Positions 18,188 to 25,843 of a DNA stretch of 37,941 bases are shown in pieces. Each line of letters opens with the position of its first letter. The stretch's first letter is position 1. Position numbers and translations under genes: made by a program. The DNA comes from Sphaerimonospora thailandensis. GTDB taxonomy: Bacteria; Actinomycetota; Actinomycetes; Streptosporangiales; Streptosporangiaceae. Where the stretch lies: the NCBI RefSeq assembly GCF_016863115.1, contig NZ_BOOG01000064.1:1-37941 (forward strand). Reading direction: 5' to 3'. The notes beneath the pieces were generated by a model. The model was not told the origin of the DNA. It saw only the letters and a program-made list of their open reading frames with translations, and searched no databases.

Positions 18188-18209
18188 TATGTACGGTCCT
18201 TATGTACGG
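18188..18209 (+). repeat. Direct repeat TATGTACGG upstream of fxsA
   Basis: TATGTACGG occurs at 18188-18196 and 18201-18209, 13 bp apart, 24 bp before fxsA. It may be a promoter or operator element; nothing more can be said. Confidence 0.5.
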
Positions 18210-18232
18210 CCGCCGCGTGATTGAGGCGTGAC

Positions 18233-18808
18233 ATGCTGCGAATCGGGTTGTTCCTGGCGTTCCTCGTCGTCCCCGTCCTGGAGATATGGTTCCTGATCCA
18301 GGTGGGATCGGTCATCGGCGGCTGGAATACGGTCGGCCTGCTGATCGCCGACAGCATTCTCGGCGCCTGGCTGATGCGCCGGGAGGGCAGACGGGCCTGG
18401 GCGGCGCTGCAGAGCGCGATCGGGTCCGGTCGGATGCCCGACCGCGAGTTGGTCGACGGGGCGCTGATCGTGGCGGGCGGCACTCTGCTGCTGACGCCCG
18501 GCTTCCTCAGCGACGTGTTCGGCTTCTTCTTCATCCTGCCGGTCACCCGGCCGATCGCCCGCCGCTGGCTGGCGTGGTTCCTGGGCCGCCGCGTCCGCGC
18601 GCTGGCCGCGCGCTCGCCGTACGGCCCGCTGCTGGACCACACCGGCGGATTCGGCGGCCCGTTCGGCGGCCCGTTCAGCGACACGGGTGCGGCCGGCGGG
18701 TCGGGGAGCCGCGCCGGGCGCGCCCGCGTGGTGCACGGCGAAGTAGTCACCGACGACGGTGAGACGGCGCGCGGCGACGGCGACGGTGGCAGGCCCGCTG
18801 TCCGGTGA
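18233..18808 (+). CDS. fxsA: FxsA family membrane protein
   Basis: A 191-aa inner-membrane protein of the FxsA/YtzA family (named for suppressing F exclusion of phage T7 in E. coli; cellular role unclear). Hydrophobic segments lie at about 1-22, 30-48 and 80-105. The family pattern VPVLEIWFLIQVGSVIG, the GxWLMRREGRRAW region and LLLTPGFLSDVFGFFFILPVTRP are all present. The C-terminus is a low-complexity Gly/Arg/Asp tail containing a GGPF duplication. The ATG at 18233 follows a GAGG site. In Streptomyces this gene also lies between ppm1 and rbpA. Confidence 0.9.
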   Translation: MLRIGLFLAFLVVPVLEIWFLIQVGSVIGGWNTVGLLIADSILGAWLMRREGRRAWAALQSAIGSGRMPDRELVDGALIVAGGTLLLTPGFLSDVFGFFFILPVTRPIARRWLAWFLGRRVRALAARSPYGPLLDHTGGFGGPFGGPFSDTGAAGGSGSRAGRARVVHGEVVTDDGETARGDGDGGRPAVR

Positions 18809-18827
18809 AGCACCGCCGGGAACGTGA

Positions 18828-18869
18828 GACGCCCCCGGAGACCGTTCGGAAACGGTCTCCGGGGGCGTC
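18828..18869. terminator. Bidirectional terminator between fxsA and rbpA
   Basis: A perfect 19-bp inverted repeat (arms 18828-18846 and 18851-18869) with a 4-nt CGGA loop lies between convergent genes. It is followed by CCTTTC. It should stop transcription from both sides. Confidence 0.88.
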
Positions 18870-18926
18870 CCTTTCGCGGCTTCAGCCACTCATGTCTTCA
18901 GCCGGTCGGCGATCTCTCACGAGAGG

Positions 18927-19271
18927 CTAGGCGCTCTTGCGGCGCTGCTCCCGCAGGATGGCCAGGCGCTCGTTGAGCACCTCCTCCAGGTCCTCGATGG
19001 ACCGGCGCTCCAGCAGCATGTCCCAGTGCGTCCGCGCGGGCTTGGCCTTCTTCTGCTGCGGCTGCTCGCCGTCGACGCGCAGCGCCGTGGTGCCGCAATA
19101 GCGGCACTCCCAGGACGCGGGGATCTCTGCCTCGACGGCGAGTGGAACTGTGGTGAGATGGCCCTTGGGGCACGTGTAGGACACCTCCTGGCGCGGGGCC
19201 AGGTCGGTGTTGCGGTCGTTCTCGTAGCTGGTCGCGCCGAGCCGGGTGCCGCGAAGTGCACGCTCTCCCAT
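18927..19271 (-). CDS. rbpA: RNA polymerase-binding protein RbpA
   Basis: A 114-aa actinobacteria-specific RNA polymerase subunit that stabilises the principal sigma factor and open complexes. It opens with the usual MGERALRGTRLGATSYENDRN region and has a small zinc-ribbon-like core (YTCPKGH, WECRYCG, about residues 33-62) as in Streptomyces. A basic linker (KKAKPARTHWDMLLERRS) and a sigma-interacting helix (EDLEEVLNERLAILREQR) complete it. AGGAGG lies 7 nt before the ATG. Its promoter matches the SigR consensus (see 19325-19350). Confidence 0.96.
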   Translation of the reverse strand: MGERALRGTRLGATSYENDRNTDLAPRQEVSYTCPKGHLTTVPLAVEAEIPASWECRYCGTTALRVDGEQPQQKKAKPARTHWDMLLERRSIEDLEEVLNERLAILREQRRKSA

Positions 19272-19324
19272 GTTCCAAGCCTCCTGAGGTCCCCGCCTAG
19301 AGGGGTTATGTCGCCACCGCGTAC

Positions 19325-19350
19325 AACGCCTGATACCGTTTGTGGATTCC
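19325..19350 (-). promoter_or_regulatory. SigR (thiol-stress ECF sigma) promoter of rbpA
   Basis: On the minus strand GGAAT (19350-19346) is followed after exactly 18 bases by GTT (19327-19325). This equals the SigR consensus GGAAT-N18-GTT known in Streptomyces, where rbpA is a SigR target. It lies about 54 nt upstream of the rbpA start. Confidence 0.8.
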
Positions 19351-19380
19351 CAGGAGCAGCCTGATCCAATCGCCCTTCGC

Positions 19381-20730
19381 CTAGATATGGTCCGGGACCT
19401 CGTTGCCGGCCTCCCGGATGGCCCGCGGAAGATCGACGATCACGAGCAGCACGAAGCCGATCACGAAGAACACGATCAGCGAGACGATCGCCGTGCGATA
19501 GCTGTCGGTGACCTGCAGGGCCAGCGTCAGCACCAGAGAGCCGAGGAACGCCGATCCCTTGTCGCTGATCTGGTACAGGCTGAAGTACTCGGCCTCCCGG
19601 CCCGGCGGGATCACCAGGGAGTACAGCGACCGCGACAGCGCCTGGGTGCCGCCGAGGACGATCGCGATGAAGAACGCGATCGCGAAGAACTGGATCGCCG
19701 CGCCCTTCTGCAGGAAGTAGGCGACGCCCACGACGGCGGTCCAGATGACGAGGCTGCCGAGCACCGTGCGCTTGGTGCCGTATCGCAGGGCGAGCCTGCC
19801 GAGCAGGAGGGCGCCGCCGAACGCGACGAACTGCACCATGAGAATCGCCCCGATCTGGGTGCTCTTGCCCAGCCCCAGCTCGTGCTCCGCATAGGTGGAC
19901 GAGAAGCTGATGACAGTCTGCACGCCGTCGTTGTAGAGCAGGTAGGCGACCAGGAACAGCAGGGTGCGCGGGTAGCGGCGAAGATCGGCGATGGTACGGC
20001 CGAGCTGGCGGACGCTGCCCGACACGGCGCGGGAGACGGTGGCGTCGTGGGCGTAGCCCGGGCGGTTGCGCAGCCGCAGCATCGGGATGATCGCGAATAT
20101 CGCCCACCACAGGCCGGCCGAGGCCAGACTGATCCGTACGGCGAGGCCCTCGTCGATTCCGCCGCTCAGGTAGAGGGCGAGGTTCACCGCCAGCAGCAGC
20201 CCGCCGCCGAGATAGCCGAACGCCCAGCCCCGGCTGGAGACGTCGTCGCGCTCGCCCGCCTCCGCGATCTGCGGCAGGAACGAGTCGTAGGTCACCCGGG
20301 CTCCGCCGAAGGCGACGTTGGCGAGGAGGAACAGCCAGCCGCCGAGCAGATAGCGGTCGCCGGAGACGAAGTAGAACCCGAGCGTGGCCGCCGCGCCCAG
20401 GTAGGCCAGAAAGCCCATGATCTGCTTCTTGCGGCCGGTGTGGTCGGCGAGCGCGCCCACGATCGGCATGGTCACGATCTGGAGCAGCACCGAGATCGTC
20501 ACGAGGGCCGTGAAGTACGCCTTCGGCCGCAGATCCAGCCCGAGGAACGCGACGAAGCCCTCCTCTCCGCCGGCCGCCGTGGTCGCCACCGCTGTCAGGT
20601 AGGGCCCGAGGAAGACGGTCAGGACGGTCGTCTGGAACGCCGAGTCCGCCCAGTCGTACCAGAACCAGCCGCGGTGCTCACGCCGCCGCGACTGCGGCGA
20701 CTCCTCTTCGACGACCTCGGGGGCGGCCAT
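19381..20730 (-). CDS. MFS transporter, UMF1/Atg22-like family
   Basis: A 449-aa integral membrane protein with about 12 predicted helices. It opens with the family signature REHRGWFWYDWADSAFQTTV. The MFS motif A variant is GALADHTGRKKQIMG (about 96-110). YDSFLPQIA and GRLALRYGTKRTV mark later loops. Atg22 relatives in fungi export amino acids from the vacuole; bacterial substrates are unknown. A GAGGGAGA site precedes the ATG. It is upstream of rbpA on the same strand but separated from it by the SigR promoter. Confidence 0.9.
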   Translation of the reverse strand: MAAPEVVEEESPQSRRREHRGWFWYDWADSAFQTTVLTVFLGPYLTAVATTAAGGEEGFVAFLGLDLRPKAYFTALVTISVLLQIVTMPIVGALADHTGRKKQIMGFLAYLGAAATLGFYFVSGDRYLLGGWLFLLANVAFGGARVTYDSFLPQIAEAGERDDVSSRGWAFGYLGGGLLLAVNLALYLSGGIDEGLAVRISLASAGLWWAIFAIIPMLRLRNRPGYAHDATVSRAVSGSVRQLGRTIADLRRYPRTLLFLVAYLLYNDGVQTVISFSSTYAEHELGLGKSTQIGAILMVQFVAFGGALLLGRLALRYGTKRTVLGSLVIWTAVVGVAYFLQKGAAIQFFAIAFFIAIVLGGTQALSRSLYSLVIPPGREAEYFSLYQISDKGSAFLGSLVLTLALQVTDSYRTAIVSLIVFFVIGFVLLVIVDLPRAIREAGNEVPDHI

Positions 20731-20747
20731 GCTGTCTCCCTCATATG

Positions 20748-20777
20748 ACGATCAGGGGAAATACGATCAGGGGAAAT
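20748..20777. repeat. 15-bp tandem duplication with a nearby inverted copy
   Basis: ACGATCAGGGGAAAT occurs at 20748-20762 and 20763-20777. A related inverted copy (TTATCCCCGATCG) lies at 20788-20800. It sits 18 bp upstream of the MFS transporter start and may be an operator array. Confidence 0.9.
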
Positions 20778-21023
20778 CGAAGCGAGGTTATCCCCGATCG
20801 CTCCTCTCGCGATAGGCATCGGATGCCCGGTCTTCGCGCCGCCTTCTGCGGGCATACGCCCTCAGGGCAGCTTCCTGGCACGCCCTCAACGGGCACGCTC
20901 TACACGGCCTTCGTCCCAGACCGGTTCGTCGCTTTCGTAGCCGGTCGGCCGGATGTGATCGAGCGAAATGTCGGTGGGTTCTGTTGGGATGGGCGTGACA
21001 TCCGTGATCTGGAGGAGTGCCGC

Positions 21024-22193
21024 GTGGACCGTGACGTCTGGAAGTCGTTCCTGAAGCGTTGGAGCGAGGAGTGGCTCGATGCGCGCGGTGTGCCGGAGCC
21101 GCGCTCGGCGTTCGAGGAGCCGATCACCGATCGCTGGCTGGGCTTTCCGCCCGCGTCAGTTGAGGACGTGGCCGCGGCGGAGGCACGGCTGGGATGCGCG
21201 CTGCCGCCGTCCTTTCGGGAGTTCCTTCTCGTGACCGACGGCTGGCGGAACGCGGGCGCGTTCGTCGACCAGCTCCGCGACACGAGTGAGATCGGATGGC
21301 TGCGCGACCTCGACCCGAAGTGGGCCGATATCTACGACGACATCTACGAGGATGTGGACGAGGCCGACGAACCGGCCGTCCTGCGGCGGGCACTGCTGAT
21401 CTCGATGGAGGCGGACGCCGGGATCCTGTTCCTCGACCCGGGCGACGTGGACGAGAGCGGGGAATGGGCCGCTTATAAGCTGTTCTCCTGGTCGGGCTCG
21501 GGTCCTCGGCGGCATGAGTCCTTCTACGAGCTGATGTACGACCTGTATGCCGGTTTCCACAGCCTGGATCGCCCCGGGTGCGAGACCCAGCGAGAGTGGG
21601 ACGCGAAGATCGAACAGGCGCGCCTGGCCAGTCTGGCGGGTGAGCTCGACGGGCCGCTGGCGGTGCTTGAGGAGGCCGCTCGCTTCGGTCGTGACCGTGC
21701 CGAGATCTTACGGTTCCAGATGCTGGCGATGCTCGGATCCTATGACGCGAGCCGGAAACTCGGATACGTTCTGAGCCACGGCGAAACCCTCACCTGGCGC
21801 TTGGACGCTACCTTCCTCAAAGCCGAGATCCTGCCTCTCCTGTTCGCCGAGCACGAGCGTACGGATCCTGTGTTGACCCAGTCCACGCTTGCCCTCCTGA
21901 TGGGGTACGGATCCGAACCGGTCAAGCGGCTGATCGCCGACTATCGGGCGGAGACAGGCGAGCCGGGGTTTCGGGCCCGCTTCGGCGACGAGGAGTTCGA
22001 CGCCGCGGTGCGTGCCGCGATCACCGACGTGGCACGGGGCGATGCCTGGCCGCTGCTGCGGGAGGCCCTGTCGAAGTGGCGTCCGCTGAGCGACGACCAT
22101 CTCGCGCCGATCTCGCTGCTGGCCGATCCGCGGATCGCCGAGCTCATCACGCCGGAGCGCGGGCGCGAGATCCTCACCATGCGACGCGGCTGA
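21024..22193 (+). CDS. SUKH (SMI1/KNR4) domain protein
   Basis: A 389-aa cytoplasmic protein. The SUKH domain spans about residues 40-180, with the typical FPPASVEDVAAAEARLGCALPPSFREFLLVTDGW-like core seen in part as LPPSFREFLLVTDGW. The C-terminal half (about 190-389) is helical and not recognised. SUKH proteins are often immunity proteins against polymorphic or contact-dependent toxins, but no toxin gene is adjacent. The GTG at 21024 is chosen for GGAGGAG (21011-21017) 6 nt upstream; the open frame extends back to 20745 without similarity. The gene lies in an accessory-looking patch with a pseudogene and an orphan decarboxylase. Confidence 0.78.
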   Translation: MDRDVWKSFLKRWSEEWLDARGVPEPRSAFEEPITDRWLGFPPASVEDVAAAEARLGCALPPSFREFLLVTDGWRNAGAFVDQLRDTSEIGWLRDLDPKWADIYDDIYEDVDEADEPAVLRRALLISMEADAGILFLDPGDVDESGEWAAYKLFSWSGSGPRRHESFYELMYDLYAGFHSLDRPGCETQREWDAKIEQARLASLAGELDGPLAVLEEAARFGRDRAEILRFQMLAMLGSYDASRKLGYVLSHGETLTWRLDATFLKAEILPLLFAEHERTDPVLTQSTLALLMGYGSEPVKRLIADYRAETGEPGFRARFGDEEFDAAVRAAITDVARGDAWPLLREALSKWRPLSDDHLAPISLLADPRIAELITPERGREILTMRRG

Positions 22194-22304
22194 TGCCTGC
22201 TCGCATGACAGCGGCCCCGTACTCGTTGACCGACGGCCGTTCCTCATTGATTGAATCGTGCTGCGCACAGCGGCTCGCCATGCGCGCGACATGCGCGAAA
22301 GTGA

Positions 22305-22424
22305 CGGGGCGTTCTCGACATCCACCATGTGGGCGAGATCGCAGACGGTCGGGCCGTCGAGGTCACCATCTCGGTCACCCCGGCGAATTACCTGGTGATC
22401 GAGAACCGGTTCCCGCTCGCCTGA
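22305..22424 (+). pseudogene. Remnant of a GntR-family (UTRA domain) regulator C-terminus
   Basis: Thirty-seven codons (22311-22421, then TGA) read VLDIHHVGEIADGRAVEV and continue TISVTPANYLVIENRF-PLA. This is the typical end of a UTRA ligand-binding domain of GntR/HutC regulators. A TGA at 22302-22304 closes the frame just upstream, and no DNA-binding domain is found in the 110 bp back to the SUKH gene. It is a deletion remnant. Confidence 0.6.
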
Positions 22425-22453
22425 GCTTCCGGACGAACAGGATCGGAGTAGAG

Positions 22454-23545
22454 ATGACAGCCATACTGCCGACGCAGACGCCGATGTCCGAGACGGCGAC
22501 AACCGGACGACTTCCGGCCTTCGTCTACGACCTCGCCGAGCTGGACGCCCACATGAAGGACATCCGAGCCGCGCTGGGGGACATCGAGCTCTATTACGCG
22601 GTCAAGGCGAACCCCGATCCGGAGCTGCTGAAGGTGCTCGCCCGTCATGTCGATGGCTTCGAAGTCGCCTCAGGCGGAGAGCTGGCACACGTACGGGCGC
22701 TGCACCCCGACATGCCGATCGCGTTCGGTGGCCCAGGAAAGACCGACGAGGAGCTGTTCAGCGCGGTTACCCGACTGCATGTGGAGAGTCCCGGCGAACT
22801 TCGGCGCCTGCTCGCCTCTGGACGTTCCGCCGATGTGCTGCTGCGCGTCAACCTGGACGTCCCGATCGAAGGCGCATCACTGGCGATGGGCGGAGGCGCG
22901 ACGCCGTTCGGGATGGACCCGCAGGGCATCGCCGAATGCCTGGAGCTGCTCGCAGAGCAGGACGACATCCGGCTTCGCGGGATTCACGCGCATCTGGCCA
23001 GCGGCCTTGACGCCCCCCGGATGCTGGAGCTGGCGGCCGCCATCCTCGACTACGCGCGGGGGCTCGGCGTCACCGAGATCAACCTGGGTGGGGGGATGGC
23101 CGTCTCCTACGCCGACCCGGGCCGCCGTTTCGACTGGCAGACGTACGGCAGGGGCCTCGCGGAGCTGCGCCGCCCCGGGGAGGTGCTGCGCATCGAACCC
23201 GGACGCTCCCTCACTGTCTACTGCGGCCGGTACGTGACCAGGGTGATCGACGTCAAGCGCGTTCACGGCGAGTTGTTCGCCGTCGTGGCGGGCGGAACCC
23301 ATCACATCCGCACTCCGGCGACCAAGGGCCACAGTCAGCCTATGATCATCCGGGAGGCCGGCGAACCCACCACGATCGTCGGCCAGCTCTGCACCCCCAA
23401 GGACACGCTCGCACGACGGGTCCCCGTGAGCCTGAGGCCTGGCGACATCGTGGAGTTCATCATGGCGGGAGCGTACGCATGGAACATCTCCCACCATGAC
23501 TTTCTCATGCACCCAAAGCCCAGCTTCCGGTACGTCGGAGAGTAG
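22454..23545 (+). CDS. PLP-dependent decarboxylase, fold type III (SbnH-like)
   Basis: A 363-aa alanine-racemase-fold decarboxylase. The PLP lysine is K51 in YYAVKANP. Other marks are FEVASGGELA, IAFGGPGKTDEEL, LHVESPGEL, INLGGG, IEPGRSLT, the active-site C313 in GQLCTPKD, and YAWNISHHDFLMHP near the end. These resemble staphylococcal SbnH, which decarboxylates a citryl-diaminopropionate intermediate in staphyloferrin B synthesis, more than lysA or speC. No IucA/IucC synthetase, transporter or other siderophore gene is in the window, so the substrate is open. GGAG lies 5 nt before the ATG. The hairpin at 23624 probably ends the transcript. Confidence 0.85.
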   Translation: MTAILPTQTPMSETATTGRLPAFVYDLAELDAHMKDIRAALGDIELYYAVKANPDPELLKVLARHVDGFEVASGGELAHVRALHPDMPIAFGGPGKTDEELFSAVTRLHVESPGELRRLLASGRSADVLLRVNLDVPIEGASLAMGGGATPFGMDPQGIAECLELLAEQDDIRLRGIHAHLASGLDAPRMLELAAAILDYARGLGVTEINLGGGMAVSYADPGRRFDWQTYGRGLAELRRPGEVLRIEPGRSLTVYCGRYVTRVIDVKRVHGELFAVVAGGTHHIRTPATKGHSQPMIIREAGEPTTIVGQLCTPKDTLARRVPVSLRPGDIVEFIMAGAYAWNISHHDFLMHPKPSFRYVGE

Positions 23546-23623
23546 GCCAGGGCAACGAGACCGGTGGCTACGGCGGCGGCGTGCCCTGTGCTCCCACGTC
23601 GCCGGCGGCGTCTGACGGCCGCG

Positions 23624-23649
23624 GGCCGGGAGCCGTCACGCTCCCGGCC
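23624..23649. terminator. Hairpin terminator after the decarboxylase gene
   Basis: GGCCGGGAGC-cgtcac-GCTCCCGGCC is a perfect 10-bp stem with a 6-nt loop between convergent genes. A T-run (GATTTTTC) lies about 30 bp further on. Confidence 0.6.
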
Positions 23650-23682
23650 TGATTCCGGCCTGTGCGGTCGCCGGCCGATTTT

Positions 23683-24705
23683 TCAGGCGCCGGCGAGTGA
23701 GGAGATCACCCGGGCGCGGTGGGCCGCGGGGGAGCCCCAGGCAGAGTGCAGGGCGCGGGCCTTGCGGATCCACAGGCTGGGGTCGTACTCGTCGGTGTAG
23801 CCGATCGCGCCGTGCACCTGCAGCGCGATCTTCGCCGCCGCGTACGCCGCCTCCGACGCCGCGACCTTCGCGGCCGACACGTCGCGCCCGAAGTCCGGCG
23901 AGCCGTAGGAGACGGCCGCGCCGTGCACCAGCGGGCGGGCGTACTCCAGGCCGACGAGTGCGTCGGCCAGGTGGTGCTTGACCGCCTGGAACTCGCCGAT
24001 CGGCCGCCCGAACTGCTGCCGGGCCTTCGCGTAGTCCACGCTCACCTCCAGCAGCCGCCGGCCCACGCCGACGAGCTGGGCGGCGGTGGCCAGCACCCCC
24101 ATGTCGCAGGCGACCCGGGCGGCGGCGGCCACCGAGGGACCGGCGGCGAGGACGTCGCCCGCCACGACGGACGGCAGCCGGCGGGCCGGATCCAGGGAGG
24201 CGCGCACCTCACCGGCCGCGGCGGCGCGCAGCGCGTCGCCGTCCACGAGCAGCACCAGGTCGGCGGCGTCGGCGTCCAGCGCGTACGGCGCGGAGGCCTG
24301 AGCCGGGGCGGGCAGCGCGGGCAGCGTGGGCAGTGCGAGTGAGGCGACGACCCGGCCCTCCGCGATGCCCTCCAGCCACTCGCTCCCGCGTTCCAGCTCA
24401 TCGCCCAGGCGGTCGAGCAGCGTGGCGACGGCCACGGTCTCGGCGTACGGCCCGGGCACGGCGTGCCGTCCCAGCTCGTGGAAGGCGGTGACCAGCTCGA
24501 CCGGCAGCGGTCCGGCTCCGCCGGCCGACTCGGGCACGGCGAGGGCGAGGACGCCCGTCTCGGCGAGTGAACGCCACAGGGCCAGGCCGGGCTCGTGGAC
24601 GCCCGCGGCCCAGCCGCGGATCACCGACGGCGTGTCCGCCTCGGTGAGGATCTTGTCCAGGGTCTCGCCGAACAGCCGCTGCTCGGCGTCGAGGATGAAC
24701 TTCAC
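23683..24705 (-). CDS. fadE32: Acyl-CoA dehydrogenase, small subunit-type (FadE32-like)
   Basis: A 340-aa acyl-CoA dehydrogenase-fold protein, shorter than classical homotetrameric enzymes. It is rich in Ala in the middle beta domain and ends with HGAIGYTDEYDPSLWIRKARAL. Together with the 375-aa partner just upstream it fits the alpha2beta2 heteromeric dehydrogenases of actinobacterial steroid catabolism, in which each subunit supplies part of the FAD and active site. Gene order and the neighbouring KstR2 point to FadE31/FadE32 of HIP ring degradation. FadE17/FadE18 is the alternative. The gap to the partner is 10 nt, so they are co-transcribed. Confidence 0.75.
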   Translation of the reverse strand: MKFILDAEQRLFGETLDKILTEADTPSVIRGWAAGVHEPGLALWRSLAETGVLALAVPESAGGAGPLPVELVTAFHELGRHAVPGPYAETVAVATLLDRLGDELERGSEWLEGIAEGRVVASLALPTLPALPAPAQASAPYALDADAADLVLLVDGDALRAAAAGEVRASLDPARRLPSVVAGDVLAAGPSVAAAARVACDMGVLATAAQLVGVGRRLLEVSVDYAKARQQFGRPIGEFQAVKHHLADALVGLEYARPLVHGAAVSYGSPDFGRDVSAAKVAASEAAYAAAKIALQVHGAIGYTDEYDPSLWIRKARALHSAWGSPAAHRARVISSLAGA

Positions 24706-24715
24706 GGCGGCCTCC

Positions 24716-25843
24716 CTATCGCCCGGCTCGGGGCAGGCCGAGCACGCGCTCGGCGATGACGTTGCGCTGGATCTCGTTGGTCCCGGCGTAGATCGGCCCG
24801 GCGAGTGAGAAGACGTAGCCCTCCAGCCAGTCGCCCTCCAGCTCGCCGTCCGGGCCGAGCAGGTCGAGGGCGGTCTCGTGCAGCGCCACGTCGAGCTCGG
24901 ACCAGAAGATCTTGTTGATGCTGGACTCGGCGCCGATGTCGTCGGTCCGCGAGACGGTCTCGTAGCCCTTCAGCTGGTAGGCCCGCGCCTTGATCCACGC
25001 GTCGGCGACCCGGTCGCGCAGCGCGGTGTCGCCGGGGTCGGCCCGCTCCCGCCACAGGTCCAGCAGCCGGTCCGCGGCGGCCAGGAACCGCCCGGGGCTG
25101 CGCAGGGTGAGGCCGCGCTCGTTGCCGGTGGTGCTCATCGCGACCTTCCATCCGGCGCCCGGCTCGCCGATCACATCCCGGTCGGGGACGAACACGTCGT
25201 CGAAGAACAGCTCGGCGAAGGCCGGCTTGCCGTCGATGCGGCCGATCGGGCGCCGGGTGATCCCCTCCGCGTCCAGCGGGAACATCAGATACGTCAGCCC
25301 GCGATGCCGCTGCGCCTCAGGGTCGGAGCGGAACGGGCCGAAGCCCCAGTCGGCGAAGGCCGCCCGGGAGCTCCACGTCTTCTGGCCGTTCAGCAGCCAG
25401 CCGCCGTCGACCCGGGTCGCGGTGGCGCGCAGGGAGGCGAGGTCGCTGCCGGCGCCCGGCTCCGACCAGGCCTGCGCCCAGATCACCTCACCGGAGGCCA
25501 TCGACGGCAGGACGCGGGCGAGCTGCTCGGGGGTGCCGTGCTGGAACAGGGTGGGCGCGAGCAGGTTGATGCCGTTCTGGCTGACCCGGCCCGGCGCCCC
25601 TGCCGCGTAGTACTCCTCCTCGAAGACCAGCCACTCCAGCGGGGTCGCGGCGCGTCCGCCGTACTCCTCCGGCCAGGACACCACCGACAGGCGTGCGCCG
25701 TACAGTTCGCGCTCCCAGGCGCGGTGGGCGGCGAAGCCCTCCTCGATCTCCAGCGAGGGCAGCGGGGCGGCGGGCACGTGCGTGCGCAGCCATTCGCGCA
25801 CCTCGGCGCGGAACGGCTCAACGGACGACAGGTCAAGATCCAT
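24716..25843 (-). CDS. fadE31: Acyl-CoA dehydrogenase, large subunit-type (FadE31-like)
   Basis: A 375-aa FAD-dependent acyl-CoA dehydrogenase. Visible are the N-terminal helical domain (EVREWLRTHVPA), SWPEEYGG, the flavin/substrate strand IWAQAWSEPGAGSDLASLR (about 140-160), LNGQKTWSSRA, and the C-terminal YAGTNEIQRNVIAERVLGLPR motif. It probably oxidises a CoA thioester made during breakdown of the steroid C/D rings. Its start overlaps the stop of the enoyl-CoA hydratase gene by 11 nt, and it is followed by its small partner. The specific FadE31 assignment is from similarity and context, not proof. Confidence 0.82.
   Translation of the reverse strand: MDLDLSSVEPFRAEVREWLRTHVPAAPLPSLEIEEGFAAHRAWERELYGARLSVVSWPEEYGGRAATPLEWLVFEEEYYAAGAPGRVSQNGINLLAPTLFQHGTPEQLARVLPSMASGEVIWAQAWSEPGAGSDLASLRATATRVDGGWLLNGQKTWSSRAAFADWGFGPFRSDPEAQRHRGLTYLMFPLDAEGITRRPIGRIDGKPAFAELFFDDVFVPDRDVIGEPGAGWKVAMSTTGNERGLTLRSPGRFLAAADRLLDLWRERADPGDTALRDRVADAWIKARAYQLKGYETVSRTDDIGAESSINKIFWSELDVALHETALDLLGPDGELEGDWLEGYVFSLAGPIYAGTNEIQRNVIAERVLGLPRAGR

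Noticed and set aside
18917-20110. 397-codon minus-strand frame spanning rbpA and the MFS gene
   Set aside because: It is an out-of-frame overlap across two well-recognised genes and their promoter.
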